Shown: positions 35,506 through 47,449 of the stretch, one piece after another
Numbering within the stretch: the stretch's first letter is position 1
Layout: every line of letters begins with the position of its first letter
Source: Tillus elongatus
Lineage: Eukaryota > Arthropoda > Insecta > Coleoptera > Cleridae
Length of the DNA: 64,000 nt
Direction of reading: 5' to 3'
Assembly: GCA_964006375.1 (NCBI GenBank)
Contig: OZ023269.1
Coordinates: 125,592,223 to 125,656,222, forward strand
Position numbers and translations under genes: made by a program
Notes under the pieces: model-generated
Seen by the model: the letters and a program-made list of their open reading frames with translations, nothing else
What the model was told of the DNA's origin: nothing
Databases searched by the model: none

Positions 35506-37059
35506 AAATTCAACAAGTGCGTTATGGTAGTTAATTTTCATAAAAATGTTTTTAATGGCAAGTATGTCTTTTTTTAATGAAAGCAGGCATCAAATTTGGC
35601 TAAATATTTTGTACACAAAATTTTGCTAAAAGAATACATACAATTCTAATTATATACCTAGTCTGTAATTAAAATTGAAAATAAAATAATTTGTTTGCAC
35701 GAAAATCCATTAAAACTTTATTTTCGACTAATTTCGTTTAAAATATGTTCCATCAATTGAATAATTTTTCATACAAAAATTCTCAACAAATGTTTCTTCA
35801 AAGAAAATTCATTAAATTCATTTATAAGTAAATTCGCTATTAAAAGAACATTTTGTACAAGAAAATTCGCTAACTAAAATAAATTAAATAAATTTAAAAA
35901 AACTGGTCCGATTTTCCTGGCCAAAGAACCATTTCAAGTTATTTACCGACTTACCAAAATCTAATTTCCCACAAAAACTTTTTCGACGACACTAAACAAT
36001 AATTTGATGAAAATTTGCAAACAATTTTTCAAGATAATCCGTAAATATTCTTTTATAATACCTTATTAAACATTATAATTAAAGGAATACATAAAATTCA
36101 AATTATATGCCTAATCTGTAATTAAAATTGGAAATAAAATAATTTGTTTGCAGGAAAATCCATTAAAAGGTTATTTTCGACGAATTTGGTTTTAAAAAAT
36201 TTTCCATCAATTAAGTAATTTTTCATACTAAAATTCGCAATAAATGTTTCTTCAAAGAAAATTCATTAAATTCATTTATAAAAAAAATCGCTATTAAAAG
36301 AACATTTTGTACAAGAAAATTAGCTAATAGAAATAGATTAAATAAGTTAAAAAATATTCAAAATCTGATCTAAATACAGAACTAGATACTCTTTCTGTGG
36401 CTTCACAGAGAAAATTCTTTTGCGAGTGGATGCTGTAAACATTGAATCTAGCTGTAGAAAAGAAAACAACCTCTTCGGATGTCACAAATGTCTATGTTAA
36501 CTGTGGAACGATTTTACCACTAAGGGCAAGAACAGCTGCTACTAAACTTGAATTAGAAGTCTTAAAAGTGCTTATCTTTCATTTCAACAAAACTGGCTAA
36601 AAAATATTGGAATTTAAATTTGATCAGATGACGTTAAAATGTAGTCAAAGGCGAAAAAAAAGTAAAAAAAAAGTTAAAAGAGAAATTCAGTCAGCGGGAG
36701 ATTTGACCCGGCGTCCCTTCGCGCATCAGCAATGCACACCAGCAATCACAACACTGTTGTGAGCCTTCTATAACACTCTGCAATGAAACGTAGAGAATCA
36801 GTAATGGTCTTGAGTTATTTATTTGTTATATGTAAGGTCTTTAGAGGCAACTATTTTAACAAACGAGAAGTGTAGCATAAATCTAAAACATTCTGATATA
36901 CATTTTGTGCAAAATTTTCTATTTATAAACCACAACACTGTCCTACTTGTCACGTTTCAAATCTCCAGTTTGATATTTACAGGAGAAAAATTATAAAATT
37001 TTCAAAGTAATCTTTCTGGTACTTCTTGCACTTGTTGCGCCACGAAAAGATAAAGTTTG
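35506..37059 (+). repeat. Rep-C module with tRNA-like segment
   Basis: Begins with a Rep-B-like terminus (CAAGTGCGTTATGGTAG). It contains a partial internal duplication of the CACGAAAATCCATTAAAAC/TTCTTCAAAGAAAATTCATT block (about 35640-35880 and 36100-36330). At 36690-36765 (minus) lies a tRNA-like segment matching those at 27.5 and 49.4 kb. Confidence 0.6.
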
Positions 37060-37356
37060 TTTGCAATATTAAACAGATTTTGTTTTATTAAGTGCCTAAA
37101 CCTTTTTTTTTCAACTTAGAGACCTAAATTTTGGTACAGAGTTTGCTTCTAACTAAATAAACCAATTTGCCATATTTGGCTGCCACAGCTTTGTTATTTC
37201 CGGATCTTTTTTTTTCCAAAAGAAAACCTAAAATTTTCCCTAAAAACTTGGTCCGATTTTCCTGGCTAACGAACTTATCCAAGCCACTCACCAAATTTTA
37301 TTAAAATCGGCTTATTATTTTTTTTATTTTTTGAGCAATCGGTGTAATACACACAC

Positions 37357-37422
<66 letters not shown>

Positions 37423-37540
37423 TGAAACTGTCCCCGGGTATGTGTTCTAGGGGACTTAGTTCGCGCTCATTTGAAGAAATTGTTTCAAAATTCAAAAGTC
37501 GAGATCTCCTCATTAGTACATTTTTTTAAAAAAATGTACT
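37060..37540 (-). repeat. Rep-A copy, inverted
   Basis: Long arm (TTGGTCCGATTTTCCTGGCT, GAGCAATCGGTGTAATACAC), TA tract 37361-37419, then hairpin end (TGTTCTAGGGGACTTAGTTC, GAGATCTCCTCATTAGTACA). An uninterrupted inverted example. Confidence 0.8.
37361..37419. repeat. (TA)n microsatellite inside Rep-A
   Basis: Pure TA tract preceded by a short (CA)n. Confidence 0.95.
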
Positions 37541-38030
37541 AAAAGCTAAAATAATCTCGCAAATGTGAAAAGAAGTTAGATTAAATTTTACAAAAAACAA
37601 CTAAAACCAATGGACGTGCCACCAAAACAGTGATTATGGCAAAAATAACAAGTTACTTACATAAAATCTTAGTTATAATTTCTGAAAGATGCCGTAATAA
37701 AACGCAAATGGCAGGTAATGAACTTAAAGTTTAACCTTTTTGACATAAAACTTTTCTAGCCACTATGTAAGCTGATATTTTATACTGGTAGTTAACTTGG
37801 TTTACGACACCAGTTTGCTATTGCAGTATAACCGTAAAAGAAAAAATATTTATTGTAAATAAGCGTCCATTTAGTCGTCTTTTGTGTGACAAGCGAATAA
37901 ATTTGTACTAGACGATTAATAATGACTAAGAAAACGTACAGTAATTATTACAGTATCGGAATAAATTACAATGTTGCAAAGCAGACGATTTTCTGCGTGA
38001 TTGGTTTCATGAATATATTAATTTAAAAAA
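37541..38030. other. No gene or named repeat recognised
   Basis: AT-rich spacer before the LINE-B 3' end. Confidence 0.45.
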
Positions 38031-38069
38031 ATATATTTCAACAACACACCATGAGGGCTTACAGCCTAA

Positions 38070-40800
38070 ATACTATCGTAGCGTGTGTGTCGACAAGGAG
38101 GAAAGAGGCAACTTGTTAATTCTGGACTTGAAGGTTTGGAGGTTCGGAGGAAAAGGAAAAACATGTGCTGGCAAGGAATTCCACAACTGGGAAGTCCTCG
38201 GGATAAAAGAGCGGACATAACAGGATGTTCTATGTCTGGTGACCTGGAAAGTAAAAGGGTGCATTCGCTCTGTTCACCTGGTAGATCTGTTGGGGGCAGC
38301 AGGTGGAGGAACTATGGAAGAAAGATTCTCTGAGCAGTGCCCGTGCAAATATCTATAAAAGAGAGAAAGGTCACCAACGGCACGTCGGTGGGCAAGGGAT
38401 GGCAGCCTTTGGGTGCGTGCCGGGTCACCGATGAGACGTATAGCTCTCTTCTGAATGGAGTCCAGGATAGCGTGTGTAGAAGCGGCAGCGGCACCCCAGA
38501 TGTGGGAGCAGTATTCGAGGTTTGACCTTATTTGTGAAGTTTATAAGGTATAGAGATTAGCTGGTGAAAAGTATTTGCGAGCCCGGAAGAGGAAACCTAA
38601 TTTCTTAGCAGCAGCTTCTGAAATTGATGAGACATGTTGGTGCCAATTGAGATTTCGATCCACAGAAATGCCAACAAGTGAAAATGACTCATTACTTTGA
38701 ATAACTTGGTTGTTCATTATGATGGGTCTAAGGCTGGTGTATCTCTTTGGAGATACACAGAGACAAAACCCTCCATGAGTCTGCGATCCTAAAGAGACAG
38801 GTTTAGAATATAGTATATTTGAGTGGAGGGTGCTGTCGTCCGCGTAACTGTGGACTGGGCTGGATGTGCTAGAGAGGGGATCATTAATGTGGAGAAGAAA
38901 CAAAGTAGGGGCTAAAGCTGAACCTTGAGGGATTCCTGTATTAATTAGATACAGTTTAAAAGAATGGCCATCCACGACAACAGAAATGCTCCGGTTGGAG
39001 AGGAAATTTGCTATCCAGGTGGTAGGCCATAGGCCGAAAGTTTATTAAGCAGCGCTGCGTGCCAGACCTAATCGAATGCTTTGGATATGAATAGAGCGAC
39101 AATCTAGGATTCACCGTGTAGCTCCATAGACTTGTTCCAAGAATGGGTGACAAAGGAAAGGAGGTCGGCAGTCGATCTGCGATGACGGAATCCAGACCGC
39201 CTATCGTGGATTAGACTGTGTTTTTCAAGAAATTTTAGTAATTCGGTGTTTATATACTTTTCCATCACTTTAGAGACGACTGAAAGGAGAGAAATAGGCC
39301 TGTAGTTGCTAGGAAGCGCTTTGGATCCTTTTTTTGGGGATGGGTTGTACTCGAGCAGTTTTCCAGTTACTAGGGAATATGCCTTTATTGTAGGATATCT
39401 CAAACAGACGAGTCAGGACAGTAGCAAGTTTTGGTGCGCATTTTTTGAGAACAATTGCTGGGATCTCATCAAAGCTAGAGGCTTTCCTGGTATTAAGAGA
39501 TGAGAGCATGTTTCGTACCTTTTTATTTTTGAAAATGATATCCGTCATTTTATGCGCGACATTGGGTGCTGTTGGTGGTTAAACATTTGGAGGTGGGTTG
39601 AGAGGAGAATTGCCGGCGAACAACGAGGCAAAAAGTTCAGCCTTGCCCAGGGCGGTAGAAATAATATCCTCCCCTGAAACAAGAGGAGGGAACGTGCTCT
39701 TGCAGAAATTATTCCCAATAGATTTAGCAAGAGTCCATAATGGTTTGCTGCCGTAGGAGTTTAAGAGGACTTTGTTTTTGATGTGGTTATTAAAGGAGTT
39801 TTTAGCCTCAGAAAGAATGCGGACATGGTGGTTTCTTACGTCGTTAAATGCTTGACGGTTTTCTTGACTGGGATTGTGTAGAAGCGTTTTGTGAGATTTG
39901 AACTTTTCAAGTCTGGCCTTGTGACAGGATTTAGAGAACCAGGGCTTTTGAGTGGCTGAAAAGGTTTTCTCTGTACGTGGAATAAATTATTCCATGCTAG
40001 CTTGGATATTTTTGATGACGTTTTGTGAGATATCAGAGGGGCAAGGATGAGAGAAGCAGACAGACGCCCATGGAAATGAGGAAAATAATCCCGCATTTCG
40101 TCCCAGTACGCGGAATTGTAGTGCCAAACGATACGTGGGTATGATGACTGTGTGACCTCGGGTTGCATTGTGCAGGAAGCAGTGACCATGCCGTGGTCTG
40201 AGCGACCAAGGGGGGCGGTGACTCGTGTCTTATAGCATTCAGGTTTTGTAGTAAGGAGGAGATCCAAGGGATTTGATCTCTGTGTTGGAATGTGAGGAAA
40301 GTAAGTAGGTTGCTGAACCATGTTGGCTAAAGAATTGCTGACTGCAAAGGCCTCTGCTGCTCTCCCTTGTGGATAGGTTTTTGAAGATCCTAGCCATTCC
40401 TTATTATGGACATTGAAGTCACCAAGAATGGTGACCTCAGAGGAAGAATATTCAGAAATCAGATGGTCAGATTTTTCAGAAAGGTAGTCGAAGAGATGGA
40501 CAAAGTTGTTGTCAGAAGGTGACTGGTAAAGGGAACAGATGAGTTTAGTTGCAGCCCTGAGAATGAGTTTCATCCAAAGTATGTCTTTTCTTCCAGCTCC
40601 TAAATTGGGGATTCTGGTGCAGGGTAGATTGCTACGGAACTGTGCGCACACGCCGCCATGCATTCTAAAAGAAGTAAGGAACTCATACCCCGGGAAATTA
40701 AGGTTATTAGTGGCTGTTTTGGCACTGATTTGGGTTTCGGTGAGGAAGAGGAGTTGGGGCCTAGGTTCAGGTTAGAATTTAGGCCATATATATTCGAGAA
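38070..40800 (-). pseudogene. LINE-B ORF2 (endonuclease and reverse transcriptase), broken
   Basis: In order on the minus strand: endonuclease start FNIFFSNIYGLNSNLN near 40800, GDFNVHNKEWLG near 40405 and APLGRSDHGMV near 40195. Next come the linker, KASSFDEIPAIVLKK near 39480, LPSNYRPISLLSVVSKVMEK near 39290 and GFRHRRSTADLLSF near 39180. The block with the first catalytic Asp is damaged near 39080. NTGIPQGSALAPTLFLLHIN and SYADDSTLHS (near 38840) follow, then the thumb GISVDRNLNWHQHV. The C-terminal tail is RTSQLWNSLPAHVFPFPPNLQTFKSRIN. Frameshifts and stops divide it into at least seven pieces. A CR1/Jockey-group element without RNase H. Confidence 0.85.
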
Positions 40801-40958
40801 GAATATGTTAAATATTGATGCCGGCGCCCCCTACACACCCTCTTCTGGAGATACGAATATAGGGGTATTTTATCTCCGGAATCTTACAAGGAGGAGTCAT
40901 CATAATTTTTGTTTGTAAGGGAAACCGACTCATACACCAGAAACGGAAACGTCCGTTG

Positions 40959-41050
40959 GGACTTCACCGGCCGCTTGATGTAAGGGGTGGTACCTGCTCG
41001 GGCGTGAAAAAATCCTTTACTATCACGTAAAGCAAAAGTCCACTACCACC
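40959..41050 (-). ncRNA. Candidate HDV-like self-cleaving fold at LINE-B 5' end
   Basis: The order P1-P2-P3-P1'-P4-P2' is possible within 92 nt. P1 GGTGGTA (41050-41044) pairs with TACCACC (40992-40986), and P2 GGAC with GTCC (40962-40959). P3 TTGCTT (41035-41030) pairs with GAGCAG (40999-40994), and P4 pairs CTT with AAG. The P3 pair C-G of the 59.9 kb copy is G-C here, a compensatory change. The J4/2 region reads GGTGAA where delta-like ribozymes usually have a catalytic C (GGCGAA), so this copy may be inactive or the fold may be something else. Confidence 0.45.
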
Positions 41051-41059
41051 TGCTTAAAT

Positions 41060-41930
41060 TCCCAGGTATTCGCCCGTATTATTCTTCGTCTAAATGAGAG
41101 ACAAAACCTGTCTGCGGTTGCATTTAGCTTTATATACAATACAACGTTTGCACTTATATGCGTTTATACAATTCACTAGTCTTTAAGGATTCTATTTTAT
41201 TTCTTAGGGCACCTGTGGCTACGGTTACCATGGATATATTTTCGTCTAGAAACAACCATCTTTGAAGTCTATATTTAGTGGACTCTGTGACAATTTGACC
41301 TGCTGAAAGGCTCACATTGCAGGTATCACAAACTGGTGGATTTTGTTGTTCCAATACGTACTTGTGAGTGCTGTGTATCCTCTCCGAGGTCTTCTTAAGG
41401 CCACCAGGGACCTACGACTTTGTAGTTGGAATGCCTAAATGGTTAATGCTGATTATTCTGGTATATTTTTCATTTGTCGTAAGTTACTGCTTTAATATGT
41501 GGTCTTAATAGTTTTTAGTAATGACTTCTTACTGCCGTGCCTTCCTTGATTGATCTTTTAGCAGCAAAATCTGCCAGCTCATTGCTTATAATTCCAGAGT
41601 GTGAGGGTACGTACCCAAATGAACGTAATGTGTGTGGATTGGCGTTCAAGAAGTTGCTATGTGGTTCTTGGTATTTAGGTTACATATTTCATTCAGTGAC
41701 AATTTAGAGCCTGTACAGATGACTATTTTCGTTGTAAGGTTGGAAATATGTTTTATATTCTTTACGGCCTGCAAAATTGTACAAAGTTAAGCTGTGCCTA
41801 TACTGATGTCAGTGTGTAACTGAATAAGCTGCTTGGAGGTGGACAATGTCACTACCGCCTTACCATGTGATGACTTAGATGCATCGGTGTACATCCTCAC
41901 TTCGGGTTTATATTCCCGTAGTGTTTCTAT
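41060..41930 (-). pseudogene. LINE RNase H and C-terminal remnant (I/LOA-like)
   Basis: The minus-strand translation gives MYTDASKSSHGKA (first catalytic Asp) near 41890 and a TA-stop-L where the catalytic Glu is expected near 41785. ICTGSKLSLNE follows, where IxTDS is usual. GYVPSHSGIISNELADFAAK near 41600 is the SH..GN..AD RNase H end. A tail follows with VCDTCNVSLSAGQIVTE and TKYRLQR, a CxxC..H-like C-terminal motif. Several active-site residues are lost and the frame is broken. It may belong to the same clade as the RT piece at 28.1-28.6 kb. Confidence 0.75.
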
Positions 41931-42909
41931 AAATATAAGTATTTTGACAGTTTAATTAGAAAATTATTCTCAATTTAAATTTTTTACGTTACTAGCACAA
42001 GCTTTGGTTTAAGTGCGGAACACGGTCTGCAATTATCAACATAACCAAATAAACTGTTTATATGTACAAGCAAATAATACCATTATGCTTGCTAATGCTC
42101 TTAGGAAGGTGGGATGTATTTAAATAAAATGGTTACTGAGCAATCCTGAGGTCAATTATTTACGTATTTAATGAGGTAAAGGTAACTTCTATTGTTTCTT
42201 CACTTCTAGCCCCATAAACATTTTCCTTGCATTCGCATCAAAATAGCTTCTAATAATTTTCCACTAGATTTAGTTCTATAGTTCATTATGGTCGTGTGTG
42301 AAAAATTAAAATGAGCGTAGACAATTATCGAGTTAATTAAAGCCTCTACTAAAGACCTAATATCGAAGAAAAGGCGATACACATAATAAATCTGATGGAT
42401 ACAAGTTAAATCACGAACAGCATAATGTAACGAATCTAGCAATCACTGTTGACATTCTGAAAGTGGACTGCAAATCAGACCGCAGTCATAATAAAAACTT
42501 TGTTTACCTTCCGTTAGGCTTAAGAACCCAATTAAAGTCTAAGCATTAAATTGGCAATACAAGGCAGTATTAGTTGTATGTATAAATAAACAAAACGAAT
42601 GCAGTTACTTGTCGGCGGCTTTGATTAATATACTCGGCACCTAAACTTTGAAAATAAGATAATAGAACCTTAAAAAAGAACAAAGATAGATACTTTTATG
42701 ACTTTTATACACTTGAGAAACACATTAATAAAAAATTAAGAAATTACGAGCAGAGGCGGTATGTACAGAAACTAAAGTTTGCAGAGGAACTTAAAAAGTT
42801 TTAAAAGTACGTACCTGGCAGTTGCGTTACAACAACGCTATTTGGGAGGTACCCCAAATAGCAATTTGATGTTTTATTGTAGTTAAAAGAAAGTTTAACA
42901 CATTTTTTT
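41931..42909. other. No gene or named repeat recognised
   Basis: AT-rich. Nothing recognised on either strand. Confidence 0.45.
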
Positions 42910-43196
42910 TGTAAAACAGGACTGGTGCCAAAATTAAGTAAACTTGAAGAACCCAAATCACCACAACAGAATAAAAAAAAATCTGACTGTCGTTTCACTA
43001 GCCAAGTTAACGTCATCAGAGGACGAAAAATTATAAACATTTGACGACTACAACTGTGTTTATATTCTGTGTAAGTAGTTGTTGTCGGAAAGTTCCTCCA
43101 TCCGAATTCTTCTATCTTTATTTCCACGTTTTGTCGGCGCCTTTTGTAAAGTGGTTGATTAAATAAACTATACGAAGACGAAGGTGCTGAATTCAT

Positions 43197-43199
<3 letters not shown>
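42910..43199 (-). mobile_element. Penelope-type pLTR fragment with hammerhead
   Basis: Minus-strand sequence related to 14255-14526: a TTGTGGTGATTTGGG block, the hammerhead, then TATAAACACAGTTGTAGTCG. On its right, away from the hammerhead, it ends at a TA tract. Confidence 0.6.
42983..43022 (-). ncRNA. Hammerhead ribozyme, diverged
   Basis: Core CTGATGA and GAAAC are intact. The stem III region ACGACAGT is no longer fully palindromic but keeps the AC/GT pairs and the GTC cleavage triplet. Stem I is reduced to about two pairs and stem II has a mismatch. Likely weak or inactive. Confidence 0.5.

Positions 43200-43272
<73 letters not shown>
43200..43272. repeat. (TA)n microsatellite
   Basis: Pure TA tract at the edge of a Penelope-type fragment. 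Unidentified sequence (43273-43464) follows on the right. Confidence 0.95.
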
Positions 43273-43274
<2 letters not shown>

Positions 43275-43464
43275 CCACATTTAGGCTGTCAATTATTATA
43301 TATTATATGATGCGTATTGTATATTTTTGTAAATATTTGTGTATTAAAGTGTAGGTTGTTTCTTTTGTTTTATTTTGTATGCCCTCTTTTTGTTTAATGT
43401 ACGTGTTAATATGTTTTAAATGTGTCCAGGTACCATTGATGTGTGGATGTGTTTTGGTTTTAGT

Positions 43465-43490
43465 GAATTTTCTTTAAAAAAATTAACTAA

Positions 43491-43564
<74 letters not shown>

Positions 43565-44120
43565 CACACCGGTAACTCAAAAAATAAGGGGTTGATTTTG
43601 ATCACATTTGGTACATATCTTCTTTTTGCAAGTGGCTTAAAAAGGTTTGTTACCCAGAAAAATTTTGTGTTTTCTTTCGAAAAAAAATTGTATCTCCCAA
43701 AATAACACAGTAAGGGCAACCGAATTTAGTATGCTAGTTTCTGTCATAAAGAGTATTCCATGCATCAAAATTCAGATCTCTATGTGAAAAGACAAAAAAG
43801 TTCGAGGTAAATTAATTTTTAATTCACTAAATCTGATGAAACAAAGTAAAAATGTGAACATTGATAATTATAGTAGGAGTACGAACGTGAGTGAAAAATA
43901 CGACACGAAATGACTAACAAACTCCTAGATCTGTGTCTAAGTCATTATTTTCCTTCATTTCGTTCAAATATGAGCAAAAAATGCATTGTAAATAAAAACT
44001 GTTTGGTGTAAATAGAAAAGACGTTATACAATTAAGATAGACTCGTTTCACTTGACCGTTATCTGATCAGATTGTTATTCCGATGAATTTTTTAGCGAGT
44101 TTTTGTAAAAAAATAATTTT
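43465..44120 (+). repeat. Rep-A copy with deleted hairpin-side block
   Basis: The forward hairpin (TTTTAGTGAATTTTC...AATTAACTAATG) passes directly into the TA tract, so the usual ~100 bp AACTAGGCCCCCTAG block is missing. The long arm then follows (ATGTATCACACCGGTAACTC). The tRNA-like module is also missing between ATTAAGATAG and ACTCGTTTCACTTGACCG. Confidence 0.7.
43493..43556. repeat. (TA)n microsatellite inside Rep-A
   Basis: Pure TA tract directly after the terminal hairpin. Confidence 0.95.
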
Positions 44121-44264
44121 ATAAAGAAGAGATGAAAACTTTTAAAACTAAATTCAATTAGAATAGCATATCTGGTTGTTGGTTTTAGCCTTAACTTATT
44201 GAAACCGTTCCATAATTAATATAGCCGTAGACTTTTTCCATGGCTTCACAAGTGCTTGTTTTAG

Positions 44265-44382
44265 TGAATTTTCTTTAAAAAATAATCACTAATGAGGAGA
44301 CCACCACTTTTGAATTTAGAAAAAATTTCTTCAAACTAGCGCGTACTAGGCCCCCTAGAACTCATATCCATGCTCAGGTTCA

Positions 44383-44385
<3 letters not shown>
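44265..44385 (+). repeat. Rep-A hairpin end
   Basis: Forward block TTTTAGTGAATTTTC, GAGGAGACCACCACTTTTG, TACTAGGCCCCCTAGAACTC, ending at a TA tract. Confidence 0.8.

Positions 44386-44464
<79 letters not shown>
44386..44464. repeat. (TA)n microsatellite inside Rep-A
   Basis: Pure TA tract. Confidence 0.95.
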
Positions 44465-44466
<2 letters not shown>

Positions 44467-45307
44467 CATACCAATAACTTAAAAGATAATGGGCCCATTT
44501 TGATAAAATTTGCTGAGTACCTTCCTTTTGTAAGTGGCTTGGATAAGCTCGTTATACAGGAAAACTGGCCCAGGTTTTCTCGGAAACTGTTGTGTTTTCT
44601 TTCGGGAAAATTGATGTGTCCGGAAATAACAAAGTAAGGCCAACCAGATTTGGTACACGTGTTTGTATTATAAAGGGTAAACCATTTACAAATGTTTGGG
44701 TCTGTGGGTTTAAAGACGTACAAGTTATAGGCTATTAAGGAAAAAAAACTTGGGGTTTTCCTCAAAACGTCGAAGTCGCGATTTGAAACGTCAAAATTGG
44801 CAACATTTAGGCAACGCACATGAAAGAAACATGGATTATGTCAAGAGTGTTATGCAAACCCGCAAGGGTCAGCTTCAACCATCATTGCCCTTCAGTTTAC
44901 TAAAATATTTCCTGAAAATTCATTTCAAATAGATCCTTTCTCTAATGCTTTGGCAGTATCTTGAGTTTATCGTTTAAAGGTCTCTAATTTGTAGCTAATT
45001 TTTATAGAAACAAGTCGTTAATGAGCAGACCGCGACTTTTGAATTCTAAAAAGATTGTCCGGGTTTACTTTCTGCTTACATATATACAGGCTGATGCATT
45101 TCTACGGTAACGCTCAATATAATTCTTATTATGCAAGATACGAGAAAAAATTGTATACATTACTTATAGGGTATCTTGAGCTGCATCCTATAAATATATT
45201 GTGACAATCACAGGGGGGCCATAAGTCGTTGGTACCTCTTTTTTTTTGAACTTTCGATTGCATTTTTGCATTTTTCATCGAAATATGATACCTGTTTGTA
45301 AAAAAGC
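44465..45307 (+). repeat. Rep-A arm continuing into inverted Rep-D
   Basis: Starts with the Rep-A arm (GGCCCAGGTTTTCTCGG). From about 44760 it matches inverted Rep-D (GTCGCGATTTGAAACGTCAA, CATTGCCCTTCAGTTTACTA, CAGGGGGGCCATAAGTCG). The same junction is seen near 16.4 kb. Confidence 0.65.
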
Positions 45308-45548
45308 TCGAGACGCAGTAAGTGTGTTTTGGTAGCAAAGTTTCATTAAATGCTTCAAAAATTAAATAACTCAATTTGCTATTAACCTAAAGTTCGACGG
45401 CTAGGAAACGAGTTTTCTCGGAAATATTTTATGTTTATTTTCCGAAAATGTTGATACATTTTCAAACAATATTATTTTGATAAAAGACGGTAAATTTTTC
45501 TACTATATAGGTAATACTGGTGATCAAGTTGATGCCTGCTTGCATTAA

Positions 45549-45629
<81 letters not shown>

Positions 45630-45685
45630 CTATTAAAACATGTTTATGAAAATTCACTTCCATAACGCACTTGCTGCGTCCAGAC
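45308..45685 (-). mobile_element. Rep-B copy with internal TA expansion
   Basis: Inverted Rep-B with both termini (CGAGACGCAGTAAGTGTG, CATAACGCACTTGCTGCGTC). A 76-bp TA tract replaces the short AGAGACATATTTG segment found in other copies. Confidence 0.75.
45551..45626. repeat. (TA)n microsatellite inside Rep-B
   Basis: Pure TA tract lying between GCATTAAAG and TTTGCTATTAAAAC of Rep-B. Confidence 0.95.
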
Positions 45686-45844
45686 TTTTTTTAATTGTCC
45701 ATCCGCCACAGCTTAAATCACACGTTTTATGTCACTTATGGAAAGACACTTGTTATTTCTTGAACTCATTTTGATAAAGATTCAAAAAACACAAATCCAG
45801 AAAATTAACACACATTTGAAAGAAGACTGCGAACTTATAAAATA

Positions 45845-45897
45845 GTCAGGATCTCCTCATAAGTGAGCTTTTTTTTAAAGAAAATTAACTAATATGT
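45845..45897 (-). repeat. Rep-A hairpin end remnant
   Basis: Minus-oriented CAGGATCTCCTCATAAGTGA plus the hairpin AAGAAAATTAACTAAT only. Confidence 0.55.
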
Positions 45898-46194
45898 ATG
45901 TATTGTATATATGTATCTCATTGGTGTAAACAAACGACATGTCTAAGCATGAATACAATCACCGGCTTGAAATGATAAAGATTAGGGAAGACCTGACTTC
46001 AAATTATAGGATGTCGGCGGGTAAGATGCCATTGCTACAACTTGAAATTAGCGAAGGGACCAAATCACATTAATTTTTTTCAATCGATTGAGGGGAACGG
46101 GAAAAACATCAAATTATCGAGATATTCAAATTAACGAGTGGCAAATTATCGAGAGTCGACTGCATAGCGATTAATTGGGCTATATTAATAACGT

Positions 46195-46335
46195 GGCTGT
46201 ATAAAAATTGGAACTGACACTGAAAATGTGTTATAGGGTACCTAGATCGCGCTCATTTGGATTTTTTTTTCATAACTCAATGTCGAGGTTTCGTCATTAA
46301 ACATTTTTTTATACGAAAATTAACGAAAAGAATTA
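46195..46335 (-). repeat. Rep-A hairpin end, diverged
   Basis: Minus-oriented AAAATTGGAACTGACACTGA, GGGTACCTAGATCGCGCTC and ACGAAAATTAACGAAAAG. Confidence 0.6.
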
Positions 46336-47449
46336 TTAACATCACCTCCTAAACAGGAAGTCCAAAGTAAATTAAAATATCATAAACACATTTGTTAGTT
46401 TTAACTATATAGCCACACTGAATTGTAAAATATTTATTTTTAAAATAACAAATATTCCAAATAGGCCGTGGCCAACTGAACACGTTCAAAACCAACGTAA
46501 CATCGAAAAAAAAAAAGAAACAACAAATTTATTTTATAAACCCTGTACATTTTTATTTGTACTACCATCATATGTTGACATAGCTATTGTTTGCTATATT
46601 GTGTTAGCTCCCTTACTAATTACGAAGATTTTATTTGTGGTGTTATCGATTAATAGTTTTCAGCTAAGGGCTCTCTTGGTTTCAGCGCCTTGCACACTTT
46701 TACAAAGAAACATTTGTGAGTAACCTGATTACCGATTCACCCCTGTATTTCCATTCATCTTCTCGACACAAAAGACATTAAGAAGTCGTTAACAGCCCTT
46801 TAAATCACACTGGCTCTAACACGTCAGAAAGGAAAGAAACTCAACTGCATGATCGCTATGAAAAATCTGGAGGAGCTATTAAAAGACGCATGTATTGTTG
46901 AGTTTTCAGTCAGCAGAAATTATCTTGAAGAATGATGTTTTAAAAAGTTTTTGTAAAGCTTTTTTGATGTCTAAGATTATTATTTTATGAAAATTAGCCC
47001 ATTGTTTCAACCTGTCAACCGTTTTTATAATTTCATCGAGATAGTATATAGACTTTTCATTTAAGAACTCGTCACCTTTAATATCTTGATAAAATCTGAT
47101 TGTAGCAAGTTATGTTAGAGAATTTTCGTAATTTTTCTGGTATTATCAACGAAATATATGTCAGATTACCGTTCATCAATAAAATCAGACCGGAAATTAG
47201 CATGGGAAACGTTTGTAACCTCGTCAAAAAATCAGTACACTTTACTAAATCCGCCATTACTCGAATCTCAATTTTATAACGACGCTGGTTTTTCAAAACA
47301 ATTTTGCTCTACAATTGTGCTGTACAGCTCAGTAAGTTTGGTGTTGGAAACACTCCAACATGCCAATGTGAGAATGTTTACTCAACCACATTTTTGGCTG
47401 CCATTTAAACGATCGAATACGCCAAACCTTACTTACATATCTTCAGGAC
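46336..47449. other. No gene recognised
   Basis: AT-rich sequence. The 5' part of the open frame beginning at 47158 is not similar to anything I know and simply runs into LINE-B at about 47450. Confidence 0.4.

Larger units (their letters stand above)
38031..41050 (-). mobile_element. LINE-B, complete-length but broken copy
   Basis: About 3.0 kb, from a GGTGGTAGTGGACTTTT 5' end at 41050 to a TTGTTGAAATAT 3' end near 38031. Both ends are shared with the deleted copy at 59108-60007, which defines the element boundaries. It lies next to an older LINE RNase H remnant. The 5' end folds into a hepatitis-delta-like structure (40959-41050). No ORF1 is visible. Confidence 0.8.
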
